The translations under genes and the position numbers were made by a program. Shown here piece by piece: positions 49,124 through 57,766 of a DNA stretch of 64,000 nucleotides. The DNA is from Micromonospora sp. WMMD1128. GTDB lineage: Bacteria > Actinomycetota > Actinomycetes > Mycobacteriales > Micromonosporaceae. Where the stretch lies: the NCBI RefSeq assembly GCF_027497235.1, contig NZ_CP114902.1:248001-312000 (forward strand), read 5' to 3'. The notes under the pieces were generated by a model. That model was given only the letters and a program-made list of their open reading frames with translations. It was not told where the DNA came from and did not search any database. Position 1 is the first letter of the stretch; each line of letters starts with the position of its first letter.

Positions 49124-50431
49124 TTACTTGGCGGCGGCCTTCTCGGCGTTCGACACCGCGTCGGTCCAGCCCTGCTCCGGGGAGCGTTTGCCCAACTCCA
49201 CGGTGCGTACGGCGTTCTCCACCTCGGTGCGTACGGCCTGGTTCTTCGGTCCCATGTAGACCGGCTTCAGGTTCTTGGCGCCCTCGGCGAAGATCTTGCC
49301 GACCGGGGCCTCGGAGAAGTAGGCGTTCGTCGAGTCGACGATCGCCGGATCGGCGAGCGCCTGCGGCGACGACGGCAGTGGGCCCTTCGCCTTGAACGCG
49401 CCGATCTGGCCCTTGGCGCTGGTCAGGAACTTGGCCAGCTCGATCGCCTCGGCCTGGTGCTTGCTCTGCTTCGGCACGGCGAGGAAGGAGCCACCCCAGT
49501 TGCCGCCGTCACCGGGGATCTGGGCGATGTCCCACTTGCCCTTGGCGCCGGGGCCGGCGTTGCCCTCGATCACGCCGGTCATCCAGGCCGGGCAGGCGAT
49601 GGTGGCGAACTTCGACTGCTTGAACGCGGAGACCCACTCCTCCGACCAGGAGCCGTACTTCCCGGAGAGGCCGGAGTCGATGATGTCCATCGTCGTGTCG
49701 TACGCCTGCCGTACCGCCGGGTTGCTGCCCACGACCAGGTTGTTGTCGGTGTCGTAGTAGCTGTAGCCGCTGGTGTTGCCGGCGGTCTGGAGCAGGATGG
49801 TGTTGAACGTGTTGGTCGCGGCGTCCAGGAACGCGGCGCCGGTCTTCTTCGCGGTGAACTGTTCGCCGACCTTGACGTAGTCGGTCCAGGTGGGCCAGAG
49901 CTTCGACACGGCCTCCCGGTCGGTGGGCAGGCCGGCCTTGGCGAACAGGTCGGTGCGGTAGCACATGGCCATGCCGCCGACGTCGGTGCCGAGGCCGATG
50001 AGTTGCTTGCCGTCGGCGGTGAGCCCCTGGTTCCACTTCCAGTCGAGGAAGTCGCCCTTCAGGTCGGCCGCGCCGTGGTCGAGCAGGTTGACGAAGTTCT
50101 GCGGGTTGGCCTTGTACTCGACCAGCAGCCCTTCCTCGATGGCGACGATGTCGCCGGCGCCCTTGCCGGCGGCGAGCCACTGGGTGAGCTTCGGCGAGTA
50201 TTCGTCGAGGTTGCTGCCGGTGCCCCGCTCGACGATCTTCACGCCGGGGTGGCTGGCCATGTACTCCTGGTAGAGATCCGCGTAGCCGAACTGGCCGAAG
50301 ACGTCGACGGTGAGCGTGACCGGCCCGTCGGCGGCGGCCTCGTCGTCGCCGCCGCAGCCGGTGGTGCCGAGCAGCGCGGTGGCGGCGACCAGGGCCACCG
50401 CCGCCAGTCGACGGCGCGTGAAGGTGAGCAT
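49124..50431 (-). CDS. Sugar-binding lipoprotein of ABC transporter, CebE-like
   Basis: A 435-aa lipoprotein. Seen: signal peptide with lipobox LGTTGC (C26), then the extracellular solute-binding fold (VTLTVDVFGQFGYADLYQEYM, GIEEGLLVEYKAN-like AIEEGLL, WPTWTDYVKVG, GKWDIAQIPG). Known: orthologous CebE binds cello-oligosaccharides. First gene of the operon; two palindromic operators and a promoter with TTGACA lie upstream. An apparent role is cellobiose or related beta-glucoside uptake. Confidence 0.92.
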   Translation of the reverse strand: MLTFTRRRLAAVALVAATALLGTTGCGGDDEAAADGPVTLTVDVFGQFGYADLYQEYMASHPGVKIVERGTGSNLDEYSPKLTQWLAAGKGAGDIVAIEEGLLVEYKANPQNFVNLLDHGAADLKGDFLDWKWNQGLTADGKQLIGLGTDVGGMAMCYRTDLFAKAGLPTDREAVSKLWPTWTDYVKVGEQFTAKKTGAAFLDAATNTFNTILLQTAGNTSGYSYYDTDNNLVVGSNPAVRQAYDTTMDIIDSGLSGKYGSWSEEWVSAFKQSKFATIACPAWMTGVIEGNAGPGAKGKWDIAQIPGDGGNWGGSFLAVPKQSKHQAEAIELAKFLTSAKGQIGAFKAKGPLPSSPQALADPAIVDSTNAYFSEAPVGKIFAEGAKNLKPVYMGPKNQAVRTEVENAVRTVELGKRSPEQGWTDAVSNAEKAAAK

Positions 50432-50486
50432 GCTGTCCTGACCTCTCGGGGTCGTAACGGGTGGTGGAAGGCGGTTCCGGTACTAA

Positions 50487-50498
50487 GAGAGCGCTCTC
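50487..50498. promoter_or_regulatory. Operator 1, GAGAGCGCTCTC
   Basis: Perfect 12-bp palindrome (14 bp as AGAGAGCGCTCTCT at 50486-50499), 6 bp after the -10 box and 56 bp before the binding-protein start. The core GAGCGCTC resembles CebR sites (TGGGAGCGCTCCCA) of Streptomyces. Confidence 0.8.
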
Positions 50499-50503
50499 TC
50501 GAC

Positions 50504-50533
50504 AGCCTGGTGGGTGGTCCGGGACCGTGTCAA
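50504..50533 (-). promoter_or_regulatory. Promoter of the beta-glucoside operon
   Basis: On the minus strand: TTGACA (50533-50528) and CAGGCT (50509-50504) with an 18-bp spacer. Flanked on both sides by the palindromic operators, which would block RNA polymerase or form a loop. Confidence 0.65.
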
Positions 50534-50545
50534 GAGAGCGCTCTC
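50534..50545. promoter_or_regulatory. Operator 2, GAGAGCGCTCTC
   Basis: Identical 12-bp palindrome directly upstream of TTGACA. Centre-to-centre distance to operator 1 is 47 bp, about 4.5 helical turns. Confidence 0.8.
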
Positions 50546-50607
50546 AGAGCGTCCGAAAAAAGCGGAGAGGGGCGGTCATCGCCCCTCTCCGCCCAAATTC
50601 GACGCGG

Positions 50608-51363
50608 TCAGCCCGTGCGCAGGCCGTCCAACAGACCGCGGTCGCCCGCCACGCCGAGCGTGTCGAAGCTGATCCGGCCCATCAACGCCAGTAGCAGGTC
50701 GCTCGCCGTGCCGGTCACCTGCGCCCGGGCCCGGTGGTCGTCGTGGTCCAGGATCGTCGCGGTGTCCAGCAACGCGACCCCCTCACCGCGCAGGCGCAGA
50801 TACCACTCCTGGGCGGCGTCCGTCGCGGTCAACTGGACCACCCCGTGCCACGGACCCGAGCCGCGCCGCCGGCCCGCCGGCAGCCAGGTGTCCAACACCT
50901 CGCTCACCCCGTCGGCCGCGAGCTTGGACTCGATCGGGTCACCCGCGCCGATGGCGAGCTGGGCGTCCCAGCGGTGCACCGCGGTCTCGTGCGCCATCCG
51001 GCGCGGCCAGAAACCCGCCCGCTTCGGCTGCGGCGCGAAGTTCCAGGCCGGCGCCTCCGGGTCCAACCCGTCGAAGATCCCGGTCAGACGCTCGTACTCC
51101 TGGGCATACCACTGGGCCGGGGTGAGACCGGCCGGCGGCTCCGGCTCGTGCCGCTCCGGCCGGCTGGTCGAGCCGGCCGCCAACACCGTGCCCGCCCACA
51201 CGTAGATCCGGGTCAGGTGGTGGGCGAGATCGGTGACCGTCCAGCCGGGACAGGACAGCACCGGTGTCTCGGGAGGGGCCTCCGCCACCGCCGCGGCGAA
51301 CGCGGGACCCTCCGTCCGCAACGCGCCGATCCAGAAGTCCTTCGTGTGGTGCAGTCTGCTCAT
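50608..51363 (-). CDS. Maleylpyruvate-isomerase-like mycothiol-dependent DinB protein (TIGR03083)
   Basis: A 251-aa protein with the DinB-like four-helix bundle (MSRLHHTKDFWIGALRTEG) and the motif HETAVHRWDAQLA that carries the metal-binding histidines, plus LSCPGWTVTDLAHHLTRIYVWAG. Known: family members are mycothiol-dependent isomerases or transferases. Start ATG 51363 has GGGAGG with a 6-nt gap; ATG 51369 would have no spacer. It is divergent from murB and its mycothiol link fits the mshA and mshD genes nearby. Confidence 0.88.
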   Translation of the reverse strand: MSRLHHTKDFWIGALRTEGPAFAAAVAEAPPETPVLSCPGWTVTDLAHHLTRIYVWAGTVLAAGSTSRPERHEPEPPAGLTPAQWYAQEYERLTGIFDGLDPEAPAWNFAPQPKRAGFWPRRMAHETAVHRWDAQLAIGAGDPIESKLAADGVSEVLDTWLPAGRRRGSGPWHGVVQLTATDAAQEWYLRLRGEGVALLDTATILDHDDHRARAQVTGTASDLLLALMGRISFDTLGVAGDRGLLDGLRTG

Positions 51364-51433
51364 CGCCATCCTCCCGGGGGTGACCGGGCCACCAGTGGGT
51401 GCCGCGGCTCCCCCTCAGCCTAGGGTGAAAGGC

Positions 51434-52525
51434 GTGTCAGACGTCTACGCCGAACCGACGACCGCCACCGGACCGACAGATCCGGGCACCCTGGCGCGCT
51501 ACACCACCCTACGCCTCGGCGGCCCCGCCGGCCGACTGGAGATCGCCACCGACGCCACCGGGATCGTCCGCCGGGTACGCGAGGCCGAGGCCCGCGACGA
51601 GGAAGTGCTGGTCCTGGCCGGCGGCAGCAACGTGGTGATCGGCGATCAGGGCTTCCCCGGCACCGTCGTGCTCGTCCGCTCCCGGGGGTTCCAGGTCGTC
51701 GCCACCGACGCCGACACCGTCACGGTACGGGTGGCCGCCGGCGAGCCGTGGGACGACCTGGTCGCCGCCACCGTCGAACGCGGCTGGGCGGGACTGGAAT
51801 GCCTCTCCGGCATCCCCGGCTCGGCCGGCGCGACCCCGATCCAGAACGTCGGCGCGTACGGCCAGGAGGTGGCCGAGACGATCGTCGCCGTCGAGGCGTA
51901 CGACCGCACGCGCCGCGAGGTGGTCCGGATCGCGGCGGCGGACTGCGGATTCGCCTACCGGGGCAGCATCATCAAGTACAGCGACCGCTGGGTGGTGCTC
52001 TCGGTCGACTTCCACCTCACCCGCTCGCCGCTCTCCGCCCCGGTCCGCTACGCCGAACTGGCCCGCACGCTCGGCGTCGAGGTCGGCGACCGGGTGCCGC
52101 TGGCCGACGCCCGGGCCGCCGTGCGGCGGCTGCGCGCCGGCAAGGGCATGGTGCTCGACCCGGCCGACCCGGACACCAGGTCGGTGGGTTCGTTCTTCAC
52201 CAACCCGGTGCTGGACCGCGAGGCGTACGAGCTGCTCCGGGAGCGCGCGGCCGACCTGGGCGAGCCGCCGCACTGGCCGGGCCCCGGTGACGTGGTGAAG
52301 GTCAGCGCGGCCTGGCTGATCGACAAGGCCGGCTTCGGCAAGGGCTACGCCGGCCCGGAGGGCGTCGCCATCTCGACCAAGCACACGCTGGCGCTCACCA
52401 ACCGGTCCGGCGCGGCAAGCACCGCCGCCCTGGTGACCCTGGCCCGGGAGATCCGCGACGGCGTGCACGCCCGCTTCGGCGTCCCCCTCCACCCCGAGCC
52501 CGTCCTGATCAACTGCACCATCTGA
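51434..52525 (+). CDS. murB: UDP-N-acetylenolpyruvoylglucosamine reductase MurB
   Basis: A 363-aa flavoenzyme reducing UDP-GlcNAc-enolpyruvate to UDP-MurNAc for peptidoglycan. Seen: FAD loop VLAGGSNVVIGD, GLECLSGIPGSAGATPIQNVGAYGQEV, catalytic region RSVGSFFTNPV with the proton-donating serine, and AWLIDKAGFGKGYAG. Start GTG 51434 is 7 nt after TAGGGT (51421-51426). Corresponds to Rv0482. Confidence 0.95.
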   Translation: MSDVYAEPTTATGPTDPGTLARYTTLRLGGPAGRLEIATDATGIVRRVREAEARDEEVLVLAGGSNVVIGDQGFPGTVVLVRSRGFQVVATDADTVTVRVAAGEPWDDLVAATVERGWAGLECLSGIPGSAGATPIQNVGAYGQEVAETIVAVEAYDRTRREVVRIAAADCGFAYRGSIIKYSDRWVVLSVDFHLTRSPLSAPVRYAELARTLGVEVGDRVPLADARAAVRRLRAGKGMVLDPADPDTRSVGSFFTNPVLDREAYELLRERAADLGEPPHWPGPGDVVKVSAAWLIDKAGFGKGYAGPEGVAISTKHTLALTNRSGAASTAALVTLAREIRDGVHARFGVPLHPEPVLINCTI

Positions 52526-52689
52526 CCCCTCGGCGTCGCCTGCCCCGCCCGGCCGTCGCTCTCTCGCCTCGGTGTCCGCCCGGCCTGGCACCCGCACCGC
52601 GCGGATCCGGCGGGCCCGCCGCGCCGGTCGCCGCAGCCATCCGCCGCTTTCAGATTGAGAGATGAGCGTTCCGCATGTCGGGAAGGATG

Positions 52690-52740
52690 AAGATCTTGGT
52701 AGGAAAAGGCCCCCAGAGGGGCCATTTGATACCAAGATCT
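52690..52740 (+). repeat. TACCAAGATCT-armed palindrome, copy 2
   Basis: AGATCTTGGTA (52690-52700) pairs perfectly with TACCAAGATCT (52730-52740); an inner GGCCCC/GGGGCC stem closes around CAGA. It is followed directly by the heptamer array. The 52526-52831 interval contains this element, the array and no gene. Confidence 0.8.
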
Positions 52741-52742
52741 CG

Positions 52743-52829
52743 GAGCCGCGAGCCGCGAGCCGCGAGCCGCGAGCCGCGAGCCGCGAGCCGCGAGCCGCGA
52801 GCCGCGAGCCGCGAGCCGCGAGCCGCGAG
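52743..52829 (+). repeat. Heptamer tandem repeat GAGCCGC, 12.4 copies
   Basis: Perfect repeats of GAGCCGC from 52743, then GAG. All plus frames translate into Arg/Ala/Ser/Glu repeats, so the ORFs across it are artefacts. It is a variable-number tandem repeat candidate. Confidence 0.9.
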
Positions 52830-52831
52830 GA

Positions 52832-53611
52832 TCAGGGGGCTACGGCGGGCCAAGGGAGGGTCAGGTAGCCGTGGCGCCAGGCGGCCGGGCGGTCCTGGAC
52901 CGGCCAGCCCGACTCCTTGACCGTCGCCACCGTGCGCAGCCAGCGCTGGCGTGGGCCGAACGGGGCGTAGCCGGCGGCGGAGCGCCAGGCGTGCTCCAGC
53001 GCGTCGAGCAGGTCGTGCACGCGCTCACCGGGGACGTTGCGGTGGATCAGCGCCTTCGGTAACCGCTCGGCAAGCGACGCCGGGCTCGCCAGCGTGGTCA
53101 GCTTCGCGGCCAGGGTGAGCGTGCGCGGGCCGGCGGCGTCGAGCAGCACCCAGGCGCCGAGTCGCCCCAACTCGTCGCAGGTCCCCTCCACCAGCAGCCC
53201 GCCTGGCGCCAGCCGGTCGGTGACCGTGCGCCAAGCGTCGGCCACCTCGCCCTCGTCGTACTGGCGCAGCACGTTGAACGCCCGCACCAGCGCGGGACGC
53301 AGCCCGGCCAACTCGAAGCCGCCCCGGGCGAACGTGAGGCCGGGCGGGTCGGCGGCCGGCTGGGCGGCGGCCACGCGTACCGGATCGATCTCCAGGCCGA
53401 CCACCCGCACGTCCGGGCGGACCCGGGTGGCGAGCCGGGCCCGCAGCTCGACCGCGGTGACCGGGGTGGCGCCGTACCCCAGATCCACCACGAGCGGGTC
53501 GGCGGCGGCGCGGAGCGGATCGCCGCCGACCGCGGCGATCCAGTTGTCCACCCGCCGGAGCCGGTTCGGGTTCGTCGTGCCCCGGGTGACGACGCCGAGC
53601 GGCCGTTCCAT
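52832..53611 (-). CDS. Class I SAM-dependent methyltransferase-like protein
   Basis: A 259-aa protein. Seen: LVVDLGYGATPVTAVEL (motif I variant), VVGLEIDPVRVAAAQ (acidic residue binding SAM ribose), and LAPGGLLVEGTCDELG (motif III-like). Substrate unknown. ATG 53611 overlaps the SDR stop by one base (TGATG), so it is coupled to the SDR gene. The stop lies 2 bp after the heptamer array. Confidence 0.85.
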   Translation of the reverse strand: MERPLGVVTRGTTNPNRLRRVDNWIAAVGGDPLRAAADPLVVDLGYGATPVTAVELRARLATRVRPDVRVVGLEIDPVRVAAAQPAADPPGLTFARGGFELAGLRPALVRAFNVLRQYDEGEVADAWRTVTDRLAPGGLLVEGTCDELGRLGAWVLLDAAGPRTLTLAAKLTTLASPASLAERLPKALIHRNVPGERVHDLLDALEHAWRSAAGYAPFGPRQRWLRTVATVKESGWPVQDRPAAWRHGYLTLPWPAVAP

Positions 53612-54375
53612 CAGAATTTCCGGTGCACCTTGTGCTGGGCGGCCTGGGCCAGCGGACGGACCACGAGCTGGTCCACGTTGACGTGGTGCGGGCGGGTGGC
53701 GCACCAGGCGACGCAGTCGGCCACGTCGTCGGCGACCAGCGGCTCGGCCACCCCGGCATAGACCGCCTCGGCGCGGTCGGCGTCACCGCCGAAGCGGACC
53801 AGGCCGAACTCCTCGGTCCGCACCATGCCGGGGTCGATCTCGACCACCCGGACCGGCCGCCCGGACAGTTCCAGCCGGAGCGTGCCGGCGATCGCGGTCT
53901 GCGCGTGCTTGGCCGCCGTGTAGCCGCCGCCACCCTCGTAGACGACGTGACCGGCGGTCGAGCTGACGATCACCACGGTCCCCGCGCCGGAGCGCTCCAG
54001 CGCGGGGAGCAGCGCCTTGGTGACCCGCAGCGTGCCGAGCACGTTGACGTCGTACATCCACTGCCAGTCGCCCACGTCGGCGGTCTCGACCGGGTCCACG
54101 CCGCGGGCCCCGCCGGCGTTGTTCACCAGCAGGGTGACCGGCCCGGGCGCGGCGTCCGCCGCGGCGGCCAGGCCGGCGACGGACCCGTCCGAGGTCACGT
54201 CGCAGGCCACCGCGGTGGCCGCGCCGCCGGCCGCCTCGATCTCCGCGACGAGCGCGGCCAACCGGTCGGTACGCCGCGCGGCGGCGAGCACGTGGAAACC
54301 CTCGGCGGCCAGCCGGCGGGCGGTGGCCGCGCCGATCCCGCTCGATGCTCCGGTGACGATGGCAACAGAGGTCAT
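53611..54375 (-). CDS. Short-chain dehydrogenase/reductase (Rv0484c-like)
   Basis: A 254-aa classical SDR. Seen: TGASSGIG, NNAGGARG, IVSSTAGHVVYEGGGGYTAAKHAQT (Ser plus YxxxK), and DPGMVRTEE. ATG 54375 follows a GGGAG-containing stretch; the longer in-frame start at 54426 is less likely. Divergent from mshA, as in M. tuberculosis Rv0484c/Rv0486 order. Coupled to the methyltransferase-like gene. Confidence 0.9.
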   Translation of the reverse strand: MTSVAIVTGASSGIGAATARRLAAEGFHVLAAARRTDRLAALVAEIEAAGGAATAVACDVTSDGSVAGLAAAADAAPGPVTLLVNNAGGARGVDPVETADVGDWQWMYDVNVLGTLRVTKALLPALERSGAGTVVIVSSTAGHVVYEGGGGYTAAKHAQTAIAGTLRLELSGRPVRVVEIDPGMVRTEEFGLVRFGGDADRAEAVYAGVAEPLVADDVADCVAWCATRPHHVNVDQLVVRPLAQAAQHKVHRKF

Positions 54376-54546
54376 CCGGCCATTCTCTCCCGCCGCCCCG
54401 GCCCGTGCCGCGATGAGGTCCGTCACGCCCGGGAGCCCGCGTCAGGTATTTCCGAACCCCGATGGGGAAGATGACATCCGGCGTACGGGTTGACCGAGAA
54501 GCGCCGGTCGTGCGGGACGGCATCAACCGTGACAGAGGGAGCGGAC

Positions 54547-55908
54547 GTGGCGGAGTTGCACACCGGTGTCGGTCGTCAGCGTGGTGCGTTGCCGTGGCCC
54601 CGGCCCCGCCGTATCGCCACTCTCTCGGTGCACACCTCGCCGCTGCACCAACCCGGCACCGGTGACGCGGGCGGCATGAACGTCTACATCCTGGAGGTCG
54701 CCCGCCGGTTGGCCGCGGCCGACGTCGAGGTGGAGATCTTCACCCGGGCTACCTCCGGCGACCTGCCTCCGGTGGTGGAGATGGCCCCCGGGGTGACCGT
54801 CCGGCACGTCACGGCCGGGCCGCTGGAGGGGCTGACCAAGGAGGAACTGCCGGGTCAGCTCTGTGCCTTCACCGCAGGCGTGCTGCGCGCCGAGGCGGCC
54901 CGCCCACCGGGTCACTACGACCTGATCCACTCGCACTACTGGCTCTCCGGGCAGGTGGGTTGGCTGGCGAAGGAGCGGTGGGGCGTTCCGCTGGCGCACA
55001 CCGCGCACACCCTCGCCAAGGTCAAGAACGCCCGGCTCGCCGTCGGGGACCGGCCCGAGCCGAAAGCCCGGGTGATCGGCGAGGAGCAGGTGGTCGCCGA
55101 GGCGGACCGCCTGATCGCCAACACCCGGGTCGAGGCCCGCGACCTGCTCGACCGGTACGCGGCCGACCCCGACCGGGTGGCCGTGGTGGAGCCGGGCGTG
55201 GACCTGGACCGGTTCCGCCCCGCCCCGGGCGACCGGGAGGCCGTGGCCCGCGCCGCCCGCCGCCGTCTCGGCCTGCCGGTGGACGGGTACGTGGTCGCGT
55301 TCGTCGGCCGGATCCAGCCACTCAAGGCCCCGGACGTGCTGATCCGCGCGATCGCCGCGCTGCGGGAACGGGAGCCCGCGCTCGCCCGCGAGCTGACCGT
55401 GGTGATCTGCGGCGGTCCGAGTGGCAGCGGGCTGGACCGGCCCACCGCGCTGATCGAGCTGTCCCACTCGCTCGGCGTGGCCGACCGGGTGCGTTTCCTG
55501 CCGCCGCGGATCGGCGAGGACCTGCCCGCCCTCTACCGGGCCGCCGACCTGGTCGCCGTACCGTCGCACAACGAGTCGTTCGGGCTGGTCGCGCTGGAGG
55601 CCCAGGCGTGTGGCACGCCGGTGCTGGCCGCCGCCGTGGGCGGCCTCGTCACCGCGGTACGCGACGGCGTCAGCGGGATGCTCATCGACGGGCACGACCC
55701 GGTCGACTGGGCGCGTGCCCTGGCCCGCCTGCTGCCCGAGCGGAGGCGTCGGGCCGCACTGGCCCGCGGGGCGGAGCGGCACGCCCGCGACTTCTCCTGG
55801 GACCGGACCGTCTCCGGCCTGCTCACGGTCTACGGGGAGGCGATCACCGAGCACCGGGCCCGGCTGGCCGGCCGGCTCGGCGATCCGGCCCTCGCCTGCT
55901 CCTGGTGA
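54547..55908 (+). CDS. mshA: D-inositol-3-phosphate glycosyltransferase MshA
   Basis: A 453-aa GT4 enzyme making GlcNAc-inositol-phosphate, the first committed step of mycothiol synthesis. Seen: N-terminal [59 protein letters not shown], and the C-terminal E(x7)E in [23 protein letters not shown] 54547 has GAGGGAG 5 nt upstream; GTG 54529 is an alternative. YbjN follows. Confidence 0.95.
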   Translation: MAELHTGVGRQRGALPWPRPRRIATLSVHTSPLHQPGTGDAGGMNVYILEVARRLAAADVEVEIFTRATSGDLPPVVEMAPGVTVRHVTAGPLEGLTKEELPGQLCAFTAGVLRAEAARPPGHYDLIHSHYWLSGQVGWLAKERWGVPLAHTAHTLAKVKNARLAVGDRPEPKARVIGEEQVVAEADRLIANTRVEARDLLDRYAADPDRVAVVEPGVDLDRFRPAPGDREAVARAARRRLGLPVDGYVVAFVGRIQPLKAPDVLIRAIAALREREPALARELTVVICGGPSGSGLDRPTALIELSHSLGVADRVRFLPPRIGEDLPALYRAADLVAVPSHNESFGLVALEAQACGTPVLAAAVGGLVTAVRDGVSGMLIDGHDPVDWARALARLLPERRRRAALARGAERHARDFSWDRTVSGLLTVYGEAITEHRARLAGRLGDPALACSW

Positions 55909-55957
55909 CCGCGCCGCCACCCGGCGACCGCCGCCCGGCGACCGTAGAGTGGGTGCG

Positions 55958-56491
55958 ATGAGCCGCACGAGTGAGGTCGCCGCCCTGATCGAGGCCGTCT
56001 GCGCGGAGCGCGAGCTGGAGTGGGAGTCGACCGGCGAGACGTCGTACGCGGTGACCCTGCCGGGCACGCACAAGCTCAAGACGATCTGCAACCTGATCGT
56101 CGGCGAGCACGCGCTGCGGATCGAGGCGTTCGTGATGCGCCAGCCCGACGAGCGCCGCGAGGAGCTGTGGGCCTGGCTGCTCCAACGCAACGCGCGGATG
56201 TACGGCGTCTCGTTCTCCATCGATGCGGTCGGCGACGTCTACCTGACCGGCCGGGTCAACCTGGCCGGCGTCGACGCGGACGAGCTGGACCGTCTGTTCG
56301 GCTCCGTGCTCACCTACGCCGACGAGTCGTTCGACAGCATGCTGGAGATCGGGTTCGGCACCGCCATCCGCCGGGAGTGGGAGTGGCGGGTCAAGCGGGG
56401 CGAGTCGACCGCCAACCTGGCCGCGTTCGCCCACCTCTTCGAGCCCTCGGCCCCGGCCGGTTCGGCCGCCGGAGGTTCGGAGCCCTCCTGA
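55958..56491 (+). CDS. YbjN-domain protein (Rv0487-like)
   Basis: A 177-aa protein with the YbjN alpha/beta fold: LIEAVCAERELEWE, YAVTLPGTHKLKTICNLIVG, WAWLLQRNARMYGVSFSID, YLTGRVNLAGVD. Known: YbjN proteins are small chaperone-like folds, partners of type III chaperone relatives. ATG 55958 is 7 nt after TAGAGT (55945-55950). Conserved between mshA and gpm, as in Rv0487. Confidence 0.88.
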   Translation: MSRTSEVAALIEAVCAERELEWESTGETSYAVTLPGTHKLKTICNLIVGEHALRIEAFVMRQPDERREELWAWLLQRNARMYGVSFSIDAVGDVYLTGRVNLAGVDADELDRLFGSVLTYADESFDSMLEIGFGTAIRREWEWRVKRGESTANLAAFAHLFEPSAPAGSAAGGSEPS

Positions 56492-56568
56492 CGGGTATGC
56501 CGCACCGCGCGGTGCGGAGCACTGGGACCCACCGCGGGCCGAGGACGGACTGTCGAGGAGCGTGTCCC

Positions 56569-57441
56569 ATGGCTCAGCGCAACAGCTCAGGTCGCGGCGC
56601 GACCGCGACCCGCACCAAGCGGCAAACCGGTAACCGGACCCCGAACACCCCGATGGTGTCGGAGTCCGAGATCTCCCGGATGAAGGTCGACGACATCCGG
56701 GGCCAGCTCCGCCGTCGTGGGGTCTCCGGGACCTCCACGCTGCGCAAGCCGGAGCTGGTGAAGACACTCGCGCGGACCATGCGCGCGGAGGGGCGTGGCG
56801 GCGCGGCCCGGCGGAGCACCGGCCCGGCCGGCCGGCCCTCAGCCACCCGCAGGGCAGGCGCCGCGAAGAAGACCACCGCGGCGAGGAAGAGCACCACGGC
56901 GTCGCGCCGCGCGGCGACGCCGGCCAAGTCCGCCCCGGCCGCCCGGGCGACCGGGGCCAGGGCCAAGGCGACGGGTACGCGCAAGGCGGCGCCCGCTCGC
57001 GCGAAGGCGACGTCGTCGCGGGCGAAGGCGGCCCCGGCGCGGAAGGCGGCGTCGGCTCGTGCGCAGGCCGCGCCGACGCGCGGGCCCGCGTCCAGTAGGT
57101 CGATCGGGTCCTCGCAGCTCATCATGTCGCTCGCCGATCGTCCGGAGCGTCCCGGTCGCAGCCTGGTGACCCGCAACCACGAGGTGATCCAGCGTTGGGC
57201 CCGGGCCCGGGGCGCGAAGCCGGCCACCATCGCCGGCACGGAGCGGGGCGACCGGCCCGGGGTGCTGACCTTCAACATTCCGGGTTACCGGGAGAGCAGC
57301 CGGATCCGGGAAATCGCCTGGGACGACTGGTTCCGGACATTCGACTCGCGGCGGCTGAACCTGATCTATCAGGAGCAGATGCGGGACGGCCGGCAGAGCA
57401 ACTTCTTCCGCACGGAGAACCCGAATCGCGAGGACGGTTGA
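56569..57441 (+). CDS. Histone-like three-part protein: Rho-N/SAP-like, Lys/Ala/Arg linker, small C-terminal domain
   Basis: A 290-aa protein. Residues 1-75: basic start, then a SAP/Rho-N-like helical motif (MKVDDIRGQLRRRGVSG, LRKPELVKTLARTM). Residues 76-180: a histone-H1-like tract of Ala/Arg/Lys/Thr with ARKA, RAKA and KAAPAR repeats. Residues 195-290: a conserved domain with VIQRWARARGAKPATIAG, GVLTFNIPGY and IAWDDWFRTFD...LIYQEQ...SNFF, similar to small bacterial proteins annotated without established function. This architecture suggests DNA binding. No clear Shine-Dalgarno (GAGGAG at 56555, 14 nt upstream). Not seen beside mshA in mycobacteria. Confidence 0.82.
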   Translation: MAQRNSSGRGATATRTKRQTGNRTPNTPMVSESEISRMKVDDIRGQLRRRGVSGTSTLRKPELVKTLARTMRAEGRGGAARRSTGPAGRPSATRRAGAAKKTTAARKSTTASRRAATPAKSAPAARATGARAKATGTRKAAPARAKATSSRAKAAPARKAASARAQAAPTRGPASSRSIGSSQLIMSLADRPERPGRSLVTRNHEVIQRWARARGAKPATIAGTERGDRPGVLTFNIPGYRESSRIREIAWDDWFRTFDSRRLNLIYQEQMRDGRQSNFFRTENPNREDG

Positions 57442-57766
57442 GGGTTTACGGGAATGGTCGCCGGGAACTCCGTGTTGGCGATGGTCGGAGGCCGGAGCAG
57501 GGACGGGCGGATTTCCGACATCGGTGCTGTGACGGGTAAGACAGCGATGCGGGTTGAATCCGGAATCTGCGCGAACTAGCTTTATTGCACCGCGTTGCGC
57601 TTGTTTTCGTTCGGGGGAGCGGCGGATCGATCAGATCCGCGCAAGCGATGCGCGATGATCGGGTGGAGCACACCGTTGGGGGACGGTGCCGCCCGTGGAA
57701 ACCGGCGGCGCGAGCGGGCGACGCTTACGGGGGTGAGTGTCGCCCGCCGCCGCCGGGCGTACGGTC
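57442..57766. other. Gene-free interval with unexplained hairpin
   Basis: I see no credible gene. It contains TAGCTT, a comparatively AT-rich stretch (TTTATTGCACCGCGTTGCGC) and a 7-bp stem GCGGATC/GATCCGC (57622-57640). A small RNA is possible but unsupported by anything else. Confidence 0.35.

Noticed and set aside
52743..52829. CRISPR array
   Set aside because: Units are 7 bp with no spacers; a simple tandem repeat.
52650..52920. Several ORFs with ARGSRLA or EPRAASR repeats
   Set aside because: Created by the GAGCCGC heptamer array being open in several frames; no gene.
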